A stretch of 9,005 nucleotides of DNA from an uncultured Collinsella sp. (lineage in GTDB: Bacteria; Actinomycetota; Coriobacteriia; Coriobacteriales; Coriobacteriaceae): positions 1 through 9,005 of the forward strand of contig URJD01000065.1 in NCBI GenBank assembly GCA_900548075.1. Direction: 5' to 3'. The notes beneath the pieces were generated by a model, which was given only the letters and a program-made list of their open reading frames with translations, did not search any database and had not been told where the DNA came from. Each line of letters starts with the position of its first letter. Position 1 is the first letter of the stretch. Shown here in pieces: positions 1 to 6,681 of this stretch. Both the position numbers and the translations under genes were made by a program.

Positions 1-99
1 GTAGGTAAAGGTGGTTACCTTATGAAGATACCACTACAATAAAAAAGCAGGTCAGATGCGATGTTTTTGCTAAATCGCTTTATCAAAATGCTACTAATA
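1..99. other. Left-edge intergenic stretch, possible 3' end of a convergent gene
   Basis: This AT-richer stretch lies downstream of ppsR. On the plus strand, frame 1 is open from the window edge to a TAA at 40-42 and would encode the tail VGKGGYLMKIPLQ; the other two plus frames stop within the first few codons. It could be the last 13 codons of a convergent gene, but an open run this short is easily due to chance. A 6-bp inverted repeat (AGGTAA at 3-8, TTACCT at 15-20) lies inside it. Between 43 and 99 there is an A-run (41-46, a T-run on the minus strand) and a T-run (64-68), with only weak stems between them, such as GCGAT at 58-62 with ATCGC at 74-78. This may be a weak bidirectional terminator region. 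No start of a downstream minus-strand gene is visible. Confidence 0.2.
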
Positions 100-966
100 T
101 TAGGCGCGGCTGGTGGCGCGGCGGGCGCGGGCTTCTTGGATTTCCTCCAAGTGGCTGATGATCTCGGAGGCGCTCTCCTCGATGGCCTTGCCGTCGGTAC
201 GTACCACAAAGCAGCCTAGGCGCTTCATGAGCGCACGGGCTTCCTCGAGCTCGCTGTGCACGCTCTCGGGCTCGGCATAGGAGCCGGCAACGGCACGAGC
301 GTAGTCATCGCCCAAGCGGCTATCGCGAATTTCAGAAATCACATCGACGGTCGAAATCAGGCCGAACAGGCGCATCGGGTCAACCTCGTAAATCGACTTC
401 GGCGGCTCCATGCCATGGGCCAACGGAACATTGGCAACCTTGTAGCCCTGATAAGCCAGATACATCGACAGCGGCGTCTTGGACGTGCGCGATACGCCCA
501 GCAGCACGATATCGGCACCCGACAAATCGTCGCAACCGCGCCCGTCATCGTGCTCAACGAAATATTCCATAGCCTCAATGCGATGGAAATAGCGATCGTC
601 GGTCTTGTGAATCACGCCCGCAACGCCCTTGGGCGGCACACCGATGAGCGACGACAGCACGGCGAGCGTCGGACCGATCAGGTCGACCGAACGGATATGC
701 AGCATACCTAGGTAATCGAGCACGCGAGCACGAAGGGCCGGGTCGACGATGGTATGGAACACGGCGATATCGCGATGGTCCGCATCGACGCGCGGCCCCA
801 CAAATGACTTGACCTGCTCCACGGAGGTCACCTTAGGCAGGCGTAAAACGCGAAAAGCCCCTTCATCAAATTGCCCGGACGCCGCAAGCACCACCTCACA
901 AGCGGTATCACCGAGCGAGTCGGAGATAACGATAACGGTGGGACGAGCGGTGACCGGGCAATCCAT
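100..966 (-). CDS. ppsR: Pyruvate phosphate dikinase / PEP synthase regulatory protein (bifunctional kinase/phosphorylase)
   Basis: A 288-residue protein of the DUF299/PPDK regulatory family. Family members inactivate pyruvate phosphate dikinase or PEP synthase by ADP-dependent threonine phosphorylation and reactivate it by phosphate-dependent dephosphorylation, so they control pyruvate-PEP interconversion in the cytoplasm. Visible hallmarks are the N-terminal VIVISDSLGDTA segment (11-22), the P-loop-like GVSRTSKTPLSMYLA (157-171) followed by GYKVANVPL (174-182), and FGLISTVDVISEIRDSRL (201-218). Length is slightly above the usual ~270 residues because of an Arg/Ala-rich tail. The ATG start at 964-966 has AAGGAG six bases upstream. 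It lies 34 bp after glyS on the same strand, with no terminator seen between. In Bacillus subtilis the homologue yqfL also sits close behind glyQS, so the linkage is old. The target kinase gene is not in this window, so whether PPDK or PEP synthase is regulated cannot be told. Confidence 0.93.
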   Translation of the reverse strand: MDCPVTARPTVIVISDSLGDTACEVVLAASGQFDEGAFRVLRLPKVTSVEQVKSFVGPRVDADHRDIAVFHTIVDPALRARVLDYLGMLHIRSVDLIGPTLAVLSSLIGVPPKGVAGVIHKTDDRYFHRIEAMEYFVEHDDGRGCDDLSGADIVLLGVSRTSKTPLSMYLAYQGYKVANVPLAHGMEPPKSIYEVDPMRLFGLISTVDVISEIRDSRLGDDYARAVAGSYAEPESVHSELEEARALMKRLGCFVVRTDGKAIEESASEIISHLEEIQEARARRATSRA

Positions 967-1000
967 GCGGGGCTCCTTTTGCGCTTATGCGCAAGCTGGC

Positions 1001-3097
1001 TTACTTTTTGCGGGCAAGCTCACCGATGTTGGCGATGCCAGAGAAAACGGCCTCGAAGCGGTTGAGCAGCTTAAGGCGATTATCGCGAAGCTGCTCGTCC
1101 TTGTCCATGACCATGACCTCATCGAAGAAACGGTCGATGGGCGCGCGCAGGGCGGCGAGGGCGGCAAATGCGGCCGGGTAGTCCTCGGCAGCAAGGGCGG
1201 CATCGACAGAGGTCTGAGCAGCCTCGGAGGCGTCGGCGAGCGCGAGCTCGGCCTCGCCCATCAGGCTGCGGTCGTACTCCGCACCCAGCTCGAGCTTGGA
1301 GATATGCGCGGCGCGGGCATAGGCGGTCGCCAGGTTATCGAACGTCTCGGCATCGTTCTTGCGGGCCTCGTCGAGGGCGGCGCAGCGGGCGAAGAAAACG
1401 GACGGGGCGATGATGTGCACCGCGGAGACGGCGGCAACGGTATCGGCCGGGATCTTTTCGTCGCGGGCCATGCTCACCAGGCGGCCATGGAAGAAGTCGC
1501 GAACCTGCTGGGCGACCTCGGCGGCGTCGAACTCAATGCCCTGCTCACTGTAGAGCTCGAGGGCGAAGTCGATGAGCGACGTGGGGTCGATCGGCAGGCG
1601 GTCGCGCAGGATGTTGATGATGCCGATAGCGGCACGACGCAGCGCGTAGGGGTCCGAAGAGCCGGTCGGGGGCTCGCCGATAGAAAAGATACCGGCGATG
1701 GTATCGAGCTTGTCGGCGCAGGCCACGATGCAGCCAGCGGTGCCCTCGGGCAGCTCGTCACCGGCAAAGCGAGGACGATAGTGATCGCGAATAGCATGGG
1801 CGACCTCGTCGTTCTCCCCCATCGCGGTCGCATAATAACCGCCCATCACGCCCTGCTGGCTCGTGAACTCGACGACGGCGTTGGACACCAGGTCTGCCTT
1901 GCACAGGTGCGCGGCGCGAGCAGCGTCGGCGGCAAGATGGGCGCCCAGATGAGCCTCGCGGGCGATAGCGAGCGCGAGCTGCTCGATGCGCTCGGACTTG
2001 GCGAGCACGCTACCGAGCTTCTCCTGGAAGGCAACCTTGGCCAGACGCTCACGGAATTCGTCGAGGGAGATCTTCAGGTCCTCCTCGTAGAAGAACTTTG
2101 CGTCGTCCAGACGGGCGCGCACGACGCGCTCGTTGCCGTCGATCACGCGCTCGGCGTTCTCGGGCTTGCTGTTGGAGACGACCACGAACTCACGCGTGAG
2201 CTTGCCCTCGCCGTCATAGATCGGGAAGTAGCGCTGGTTGGTGAGCATGGACTCGCAGATGATCTCGTGCGGGACCTTGAGGAACTCCTCATCGAAGGTA
2301 CCGACGAGCACCGTCGGCCACTCGCAGAGGTTGATAACCTCCTCGAAGACCTTCTTGGGCGTATCGACATGGCAGCCGGGACGGGCAGCCTCGACCTCGG
2401 CGATACCGGCGAGGATGGCCTCACGACGACGCTCGGCAGAAAGCACGCCGGCGTCCTCGAGCACCTGCTCGTAGACGGCGGGGCTGGCAACCACATGGTC
2501 ACCAGGGCCAAGTACGCGATGACCACGCGTGGTGTTGCCGCTCGTCACGTCGGCAAACGACACAGGCACAACATCCTCGCCCAAAAGGCAGCAGATCCAA
2601 CGGACCGGACGAACAAAGGTCGCGTGCTCGTGGCCCCAGCGCTGGCTGCGGTAGTTGGGCCACTGCAGGCCGGCGATGGTCTTCTCGCACAGAGCAGTCA
2701 GAATCGGCGTAGCCGGTGCGGAGGGAATATTCTTCTCGGCGAACACATACTCGCGACCGTCGGTGTCCTCGCGACGGACCAGGTCCTCTGCAGCCACACC
2801 GCACTTGCGGGCAAAGCCCTGGGCGGCCTTGGTGGCGTTACCGTCAGCGTCGAAGGCAATGTTGGCCGCGGGACCGCGCTTGACCTCGTGAACCTCATCG
2901 GTCGCGGTGGCGACGTCGGCCACGAGTGCAGCCAGACGGCGCGGACTCGAGATCACGCGGACCTCGCCGTGGGCCAGACCGGCCTCGTCGAGACCCTTGG
3001 CGATCATGGTGCCAAGCTGCTTGACGGCATTGTTCAGCGGTGCGGAGGGCATTTCCTCCGTACCGATCTCAAACAGGAAATCCTTAGCGTCTGCCAT
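1001..3097 (-). CDS. glyS: Glycyl-tRNA synthetase, beta subunit
   Basis: A 698-residue beta subunit of the bacterial alpha2-beta2 glycyl-tRNA synthetase; it binds tRNA-Gly, while the alpha subunit forms glycyl-adenylate. The N-terminal LFEIGTEEMPS (8-18) and SPRRLAAL (51-58) are family signatures, as are FVRPVRW (161-167) and TRGHRVLGPG (190-199). The middle holds the HD-like domain (KADLVSNAVVEFTSQQGVMG) and the segment ACADKLDTIAGIF followed by GSSDPYALRRAA. The last ~100 residues form the DALR-type anticodon-binding region, with FFDEVMVMDKDEQLRDNRLKLL. Length matches the family (about 690). The ATG lies 3 bp after the glyQ stop, and the likely ribosome-binding site (AGGCGAGG) is inside the last glyQ codons, so translation is probably coupled to keep subunits in balance. 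The gene contains no TTA, CTA or TCA codons, which leaves a very long open frame on the opposite strand. Confidence 0.97.
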   Translation of the reverse strand: MADAKDFLFEIGTEEMPSAPLNNAVKQLGTMIAKGLDEAGLAHGEVRVISSPRRLAALVADVATATDEVHEVKRGPAANIAFDADGNATKAAQGFARKCGVAAEDLVRREDTDGREYVFAEKNIPSAPATPILTALCEKTIAGLQWPNYRSQRWGHEHATFVRPVRWICCLLGEDVVPVSFADVTSGNTTRGHRVLGPGDHVVASPAVYEQVLEDAGVLSAERRREAILAGIAEVEAARPGCHVDTPKKVFEEVINLCEWPTVLVGTFDEEFLKVPHEIICESMLTNQRYFPIYDGEGKLTREFVVVSNSKPENAERVIDGNERVVRARLDDAKFFYEEDLKISLDEFRERLAKVAFQEKLGSVLAKSERIEQLALAIAREAHLGAHLAADAARAAHLCKADLVSNAVVEFTSQQGVMGGYYATAMGENDEVAHAIRDHYRPRFAGDELPEGTAGCIVACADKLDTIAGIFSIGEPPTGSSDPYALRRAAIGIINILRDRLPIDPTSLIDFALELYSEQGIEFDAAEVAQQVRDFFHGRLVSMARDEKIPADTVAAVSAVHIIAPSVFFARCAALDEARKNDAETFDNLATAYARAAHISKLELGAEYDRSLMGEAELALADASEAAQTSVDAALAAEDYPAAFAALAALRAPIDRFFDEVMVMDKDEQLRDNRLKLLNRFEAVFSGIANIGELARKK

Positions 3098-3100
3098 GGC

Positions 3101-4012
3101 TTACGCCACCTCGCCTTCCTGATCGGCATTCTCGTTGACTCCGGCGACCTCGGCCATGTAGGCCTCGCAGCACGCCTTGGCGACGGCGCGGACGCGCAGG
3201 ATGTAGTTGGCACGCTCGACCGCGGACAGCGCGCCGCGGGCATCGAGCAGGTTGAAAGCGTGGCTGCACTTCATGACACAGTCGTACGCCGGCAGCGGCA
3301 GCTTGCGCTCCAGGCAGGAATGGCACTCAGCCTCGTAGTCGTCAAACTTCTGACGCATCATCTCGACGTTGGCGACCTCAAAGTTATAGGCACTGAACTC
3401 GCGCTCATTCTCCAAGAACACGTCGCCGTAGGTCATGGGCGTGCCGTCGGGCAGGTAGCTCCACACCAGGTCGTAAACGGAGTTGACGCCCTGCGCATAC
3501 ATGGCGATGCGCTCCAGGCCATAGGTAATCTCGACGGGCACGGGGTCGACCTCGATGCCGCCCACCTGCTGGAAGTACGTAAACTGCGTGACCTCCATGC
3601 CGTTGAGCCAGACCTCCCAGCCAAGGCCCCAGGCGCCGAGCGTCGGGCTCTCCCAGTCATCCTCGACAAAGCGGACGTCATGGTCGTTGGGGTCCAGGCC
3701 AATAGCGGCCAGCGAACCCAGGTAGAGCTCCTGGGCGTTGACCGGCGAGGGCTTGATGAGCACCTGGAACTGATAGTAGTGCTGCATGCGGTTGGGGTTC
3801 TCGCCGTAGCGGCCGTCGGCGGGACGGCGGCAAGGCTGCGCATAGCAGGTGCGCCACTCGGCGGGACCGAGCGAGCGCAGCGTGGTCGCGGTATGGAAGG
3901 TACCGGCACCGACCTCGGAGTCATAGGGCTGCATAATGACGCAGCCCTGCTCGCCCCAGTACTGCTGGAGGCGCAGGATGATGTCTTGGAAGGAAAGCGA
4001 TGAAGCGTTCAT
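3101..4012 (-). CDS. glyQ: Glycyl-tRNA synthetase, alpha subunit
   Basis: A 303-residue class II catalytic subunit that activates glycine with ATP and, with GlyS, charges tRNA-Gly. It is recognised by near-invariant blocks: QQYWGEQGCVIMQPYDSEVG (16-35), ADGRYGENPNRMQHYYQFQV, FVEDDWESPTLGAWGLGWEV and NGMEVTQFTYFQQVGG, with VEITYGLERIAMY as the late active-site motif. Length is normal (about 290-305). The ATG at 4010-4012 gives the standard N-terminus; GAGGGG lies 11 bases upstream and a closer AGAGG only one base away, so the ribosome-binding site is not ideal. The 60-bp gap to lepB is too short for a T-box riboswitch of the kind that controls glyQS in Bacillus. It holds a weak TATAGT -10-like sequence (minus strand, 4064-4059) without a good -35 partner, so glyQ may be read from upstream or from a weak local promoter. 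Confidence 0.97.
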   Translation of the reverse strand: MNASSLSFQDIILRLQQYWGEQGCVIMQPYDSEVGAGTFHTATTLRSLGPAEWRTCYAQPCRRPADGRYGENPNRMQHYYQFQVLIKPSPVNAQELYLGSLAAIGLDPNDHDVRFVEDDWESPTLGAWGLGWEVWLNGMEVTQFTYFQQVGGIEVDPVPVEITYGLERIAMYAQGVNSVYDLVWSYLPDGTPMTYGDVFLENEREFSAYNFEVANVEMMRQKFDDYEAECHSCLERKLPLPAYDCVMKCSHAFNLLDARGALSAVERANYILRVRAVAKACCEAYMAEVAGVNENADQEGEVA

Positions 4013-4071
4013 GCCTCTAATATCCCCTCGTCGAAACGATTACACGGTTAGGTACTGTACTATAGCGGTTT

Positions 4072-4635
4072 TTAGTCGATAGCGCCGATGCGGTTGAGCG
4101 GCCAGTAGCGCACAAGCGCCACAGCGATCAAATCAGAGCGATCGACGGGACCAAAGTAGCGTGAGTCGGCAGAGTTTTCGCGGTTGTCGCCCATCACCCA
4201 CACGCACCCGTCGGGAACGGTGTAGGGATAGCTTACCTGAGCGCCGGGCGCTTGGACCGAAAGTGGCCAGCTCATGCCCGTTGTATAGTCCTCGTCGAGC
4301 GCCTGGCCGTCAACGACCACCTTGCCGTCCTGCAGGTCAACCGTCTGGCCGGCCGTGGCAATAACACGCTTGACAAGAACATCATGCTCGGAGGTGCCAT
4401 CGGGGTTGTGAAACACCACGATATCGCCCTGCTTGACGGGCTGGCCGAGCTCGAGGCTCACCTTTTGCGCCAGGATCTGGTCGCCAATCTCGATTGTGTC
4501 CTCCATAGAACCGGTGGGCACCACAAAGGGCTCGACCACAAAGGTGCGGATCAGGAACGTGGCCACGAGCGCGATCGCGATGACCGCGATCCACTCAAAA
4601 GCGCCCCTCAACGCGGAATGTTGCGTAGGAACCAT
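4072..4635 (-). CDS. lepB: Signal peptidase I (type I, single N-terminal anchor)
   Basis: A membrane-anchored serine/lysine protease that removes signal peptides from exported proteins. Numbering from the ATG start (187 residues): a single membrane segment at about 13-32 (WIAVIAIALVATFLIRTFVV), then PTGSMEDTI with the nucleophile Ser43, VLVKRVIA with the general-base Lys89, and the C-terminal box GDNRENSADSRYFG (149-162). All catalytic boxes are intact and the length is typical of Gram-positive SipS-like enzymes. A GTG two codons further upstream (4639-4641) overlaps the trmD stop as GTGA but has no room for a ribosome-binding site. The ATG at 4633-4635 is preferred because GAGGAG stands five bases upstream. 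That GAGGAG is also the last two Glu codons of trmD, so coupling to trmD is likely. Confidence 0.95.
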   Translation of the reverse strand: MVPTQHSALRGAFEWIAVIAIALVATFLIRTFVVEPFVVPTGSMEDTIEIGDQILAQKVSLELGQPVKQGDIVVFHNPDGTSEHDVLVKRVIATAGQTVDLQDGKVVVDGQALDEDYTTGMSWPLSVQAPGAQVSYPYTVPDGCVWVMGDNRENSADSRYFGPVDRSDLIAVALVRYWPLNRIGAID

Positions 4636-4637
4636 AC

Positions 4638-5396
4638 TCACTCCTCGCTCTGCGAATACGAAGCGTCAAGGATCTCCTGCGCGTAAGCGCGCTCCTCGGG
4701 CGTGAGCCGCGCAGTCTCGATCAGGTCGGGACGCCAGCGACAGGTGCGCTCGATGGCATTCTTGCGGCGCCAGGCATCGACCTTGGCGTGATCGCCGCTC
4801 ACGAGCACCGGAGGAACGCCCTCGCCGTTGAACTCGGCGGGGCGGGTGTACTGCGCGTACTCGAGCAGGCCTCCGTCCTCGGCGGTCGAGAACGACTCGT
4901 CCACGTTGCTCATCTCGTCGCCCAGGGCGCCGGGAATCAGGCGTACGACGGCATCGGCAACAACCATAGCGGGAAGTTCGCCGCCCGTAAGCACATAGTC
5001 GCCGATCGACAAGCGCTCGTCGGCATACGCATACGCACGCTCGTCGACGCCCTCGTAGCGACTGCACACAAACAGCAGGCGCTCACTTTTGAGCAGGCGC
5101 TCGGCCACATGCTGCGTAAAGGGCTCGCCACAGGGGGTAAAGAACACCACAGTGGGCTTGGGACCCTCTGCGCTAATGGCCTCGATGGCCTCCGCGATAG
5201 GCTCGACCTTCATGAGCATGCCCTGCCCGCCGCCGTACGGCTCGTCATCGACGGTACGATGGCGGTCGTGCGTCCAGTCGCGCAGGTTATACGCCTTAAA
5301 ATCAAAAAGGCCGGCCTTGCGGGCGCGGCCCAAAATCGACGTGGACATGACGGGCTCAAACATCTCGGGAAAGACCGAAAGGGTCTCGATCAGCAT
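4638..5396 (-). CDS. trmD: tRNA (guanine-N1)-methyltransferase, position 37
   Basis: A 252-residue SPOUT-class methyltransferase that makes m1G37 in tRNAs reading codons that start with C (Leu, Pro, Arg), using S-adenosylmethionine and preventing +1 frameshifts. Signatures include the N-terminal ETLSVFPEMFEPVMSTSILG (4-23), the DDEPYGGGQGMLMK substrate loop (50-63), FTPCGEPFTQ (86-95), CSRYEGVDER (111-120) and the trefoil-knot segment SIGDYVLTGGELPAM (130-144), followed by VRLIPGALG with the conserved Arg152. The C-terminal VPPVLVSGDHAKVDAWRR (194-211) is the usual tRNA-contacting end. Length is typical (about 240-255). The ATG has GGGAGGA five bases upstream, which overlaps the rimM stop; the gap to rimM is 10 bp. 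In many bacteria rplS follows trmD; here lepB follows directly. Confidence 0.97.
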   Translation of the reverse strand: MLIETLSVFPEMFEPVMSTSILGRARKAGLFDFKAYNLRDWTHDRHRTVDDEPYGGGQGMLMKVEPIAEAIEAISAEGPKPTVVFFTPCGEPFTQHVAERLLKSERLLFVCSRYEGVDERAYAYADERLSIGDYVLTGGELPAMVVADAVVRLIPGALGDEMSNVDESFSTAEDGGLLEYAQYTRPAEFNGEGVPPVLVSGDHAKVDAWRRKNAIERTCRWRPDLIETARLTPEERAYAQEILDASYSQSEE

Positions 5397-5406
5397 GTTG
5401 TCCTCC

Positions 5407-5928
5407 CTACTTGTCCATATCGATCAGGCCGTCCATCACGTGGACGGAAATTGTTCCTGCATCGGGAAGATCGAGCACGACCTGCTCGATCACGGGAATC
5501 AGTACCTCGCCGTACCGATCGCCCTCGACAACCCAAACATCGTTAGCGGGCGTCGACATGATCTCGACGATCGTGCCGAGCGAACCGAAGCGCTCGTCGA
5601 CCACCTCGCGACCCATCAGGTCGGTATAGGCAGCGTCGAGCGAATCGAGCTCAAAGTCGTCACGATTTGCCAGCACATAGCATCCCGTGATGCCCTCGGC
5701 GGCCGTCAAGTCGTCAATGCCATCAAACGAGACCAGATCGCCATCGCCCGTATCGGTGACGGACACGACCGTGCAAAAGCGGTCGCGCTTGAGCGCCGGC
5801 GGCGTCAGGGCGACGCGCATACCCGGCTCTAATACAGAAGGAAGCCCCCGCAGCGGCTGCGCGAGGACCTCCCCCTTCCTTCCGTGCGGCTTGACCACAC
5901 GGGCGATGTTTTTGTACTGGGACCTCAA
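5407..5928 (-). CDS. rimM: Ribosome maturation factor RimM (TTG start)
   Basis: A 173-residue 30S assembly factor that binds ribosomal protein S19 and helps mature the 3' (head) domain of 16S rRNA. The N-terminal barrel carries IARVVKPHGRKGEV (8-21), and the C-terminal PRC-barrel carries DLMGREVVDE (103-112), GSLGTIVEIMSTPANDVWVV (115-134) and GEVLIPVIEQVV (140-151). Length is normal. The only start compatible with a complete N-terminus is TTG at 5926-5928, four bases after the khpA stop. No normally spaced ribosome-binding site precedes it (AGGA is only two bases away; AGAGG is about 15 bases away). The TTG also lies in the loop of a perfect 5-bp inverted repeat, so initiation probably depends on ribosomes ending on khpA. 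Confidence in the gene is high; the exact start is less certain. Confidence 0.94.
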   Translation of the reverse strand: MRSQYKNIARVVKPHGRKGEVLAQPLRGLPSVLEPGMRVALTPPALKRDRFCTVVSVTDTGDGDLVSFDGIDDLTAAEGITGCYVLANRDDFELDSLDAAYTDLMGREVVDERFGSLGTIVEIMSTPANDVWVVEGDRYGEVLIPVIEQVVLDLPDAGTISVHVMDGLIDMDK

Positions 5929-5933
5929 GGTCC
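5920..5933 (-). promoter_or_regulatory. Hairpin enclosing the rimM start codon
   Basis: In the minus-strand transcript a perfect 5-bp stem, GGACC (5933-5929) with GGTCC (5924-5920), encloses the tetraloop UUGA (5928-5925). The first three loop bases are the rimM start codon UUG, and the outermost stem base on the 5' side is the last base of the khpA stop codon UAG. Sequence symmetry is seen directly; a role in coupling rimM translation to khpA is inferred. Confidence 0.5.
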
Positions 5934-6217
5934 TAGCCCAGAACCTCTACCTCGACAGCAGTGTCGAGGCGAGCGGCCAGTGCACGGGCGAGCGTGCGAA
6001 TGGCCTTGATGGTACGGCCACGACGGCCGATGACCTTAGCGACGTCATCCTCGGCGACCGAAACCTCAATCGTAGAGGCGTCGTCACCATCGATGACCTC
6101 AAGGCTCACGGAATCCGGGTCGTCGACGATCTGAACAACGAGATATTCGACGAGATCGGCGATGCGATCTGAGAGCATTGCCTCACCCTCGAGCTGTGCA
6201 GCGTCAACCTCAGGCAC
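5933..6217 (-). CDS. khpA: KH-domain RNA-binding protein KhpA (YlqC family)
   Basis: A small single-KH-domain RNA-binding protein, the KhpA/YlqC family conserved between rpsP and rimM in many Gram-positive bacteria; in streptococci KhpA pairs with KhpB (EloR/Jag) and affects cell division. The core is VAKVIGRRGRTIKAIRTLAR (59-78), with the RNA-binding GRRG loop at 64-67. The GTG start at 6215-6217 is chosen because GAGGAG, made of the last two rpsP Glu codons, lies six bases upstream; it gives 94 residues. An ATG 13 codons later (MLSDRIADLVEYLV) also has a purine-rich GAGGGTGAGG ahead of it and would give 81 residues, closer to the usual ~75-80. The gap to rpsP is 3 bp. The fold is clear; the start choice is less so. 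Confidence 0.92.
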   Translation of the reverse strand: MPEVDAAQLEGEAMLSDRIADLVEYLVVQIVDDPDSVSLEVIDGDDASTIEVSVAEDDVAKVIGRRGRTIKAIRTLARALAARLDTAVEVEVLG

Positions 6218-6220
6218 GAT

Positions 6221-6562
6221 TTACTCCTCGGCGCCCTCAGCGGCCTCAGCGGCAGCCTTAGCGGCCTCGGCCTCTTTGGCGAGCTGCTTCTTGGACTTCT
6301 TGACGACGGTCTCGGTCTTCTCGCCCTCGTTGGCGGCCTTGACCAGAGCGGCGACGGCGTCGGTGAGCTGAGCACCCTTGGACTGCCAGTCGGCGATCTT
6401 CTCGAGGTCGAGGTTGATGGTCTTGGGGGCGGTCATCGGGTTGTAGCGGCCAACCTCCTCGATGATACGACCGTCACGCGGGGCGCGGGAATCGGCGACG
6501 ACGACACGGTAGTACGGACGCTTCTTAGCGCCGTGACGAGCAAGGCGAATCTTGACTGCCAA
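6221..6562 (-). CDS. rpsP: 30S ribosomal protein S16 (TTG start, charged C-terminal tail)
   Basis: Ribosomal protein S16, a small-subunit assembly protein. From the TTG at 6560-6562 the protein has 113 residues and begins (M)AVKIRLARHGAKKRPYYRVV, the family's standard N-terminus, followed by ADSRAPRDGRIIEEVGRYNP (23-42) and the core to about residue 77. The remaining ~36 residues are a Lys/Ala/Glu-rich tail (KKSKKQLAKEAEAAKAAAEA) longer than in Escherichia coli S16 (82 residues); such extensions occur in actinobacteria. The TTG is chosen over an upstream in-frame TTG at 6598 because GGAGGAG lies exactly six bases before it and because homology starts there. It is the first gene of the minus-strand operon, divergent from dinB, with two candidate promoters upstream. 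Confidence 0.96.
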   Translation of the reverse strand: MAVKIRLARHGAKKRPYYRVVVADSRAPRDGRIIEEVGRYNPMTAPKTINLDLEKIADWQSKGAQLTDAVAALVKAANEGEKTETVVKKSKKQLAKEAEAAKAAAEAAEGAEE

Positions 6563-6568
6563 AGGAAA

Positions 6569-6575
6569 CTCCTCC
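6569..6575 (-). promoter_or_regulatory. Ribosome-binding site fixing the rpsP TTG start
   Basis: GGAGGAG on the minus strand, six bases before TTG at 6562. It is the strongest Shine-Dalgarno match in the leader and decides the non-ATG start of rpsP. Confidence 0.85.
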
Positions 6576-6581
6576 AACCAA

Positions 6582-6596
6582 GCAGCTTTAGGCTGC
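6582..6596 (-). other. rpsP leader hairpin
   Basis: In the rpsP leader a perfect 5-bp stem, GCAGC with GCTGC, encloses a CTAAA loop; it ends seven bases before the GGAGGAG ribosome-binding site. It has no T-run, so it is not a terminator. It may influence access to the ribosome-binding site or mRNA stability, but a stem this short can be chance. Confidence 0.35.
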
Positions 6597-6618
6597 AACT
6601 ACAAACAAACAGTTGAAC

Positions 6619-6647
6619 ATAATACGCCATCGACGCGGGCAGGTGAA
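6619..6647 (-). promoter_or_regulatory. Candidate proximal promoter of rpsP (P2)
   Basis: Minus strand: TTCACC (6647-6642, 4/6 to TTGACA), a 17-bp spacer, then TATTAT (6624-6619, 5/6 to TATAAT). A start near 6612 would give a leader of about 50 nt containing the hairpin and the ribosome-binding site. Assignment rests on consensus matching only. Confidence 0.45.
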
Positions 6648-6681
6648 GTCCGTGAGACCAACTTCTTCGGTGTAGTCGAGG

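Noticed and set aside
256..711. Plus-strand open frame inside ppsR
   Set aside because: It overlaps a complete conserved gene, has no domain signal and no convincing ribosome-binding site.
749..4003. 1084-codon open frame on the plus strand as a protein-coding gene
   Set aside because: It is the codon-for-codon reverse complement of glyQ and glyS, two certain genes, with no recognisable domain and composition typical of antisense shadows.
4636..4641. GTG start of lepB overlapping the trmD stop
   Set aside because: GAGGAG would touch the GTG directly; it is correctly spaced for the ATG at 4635.
6563..6598. Upstream TTG start adding 12 residues to S16
   Set aside because: The added residues are encoded by the leader hairpin and the ribosome-binding site itself; S16 homology begins at the inner TTG.
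6615..6626. Second GAACATA-ATACG-like sequence near the rpsP P2 promoter, similar to the box in the dinB leader
   Set aside because: Twelve bases with an indel relative to the other copy and poor agreement with a LexA box; too little to call a paired operator.
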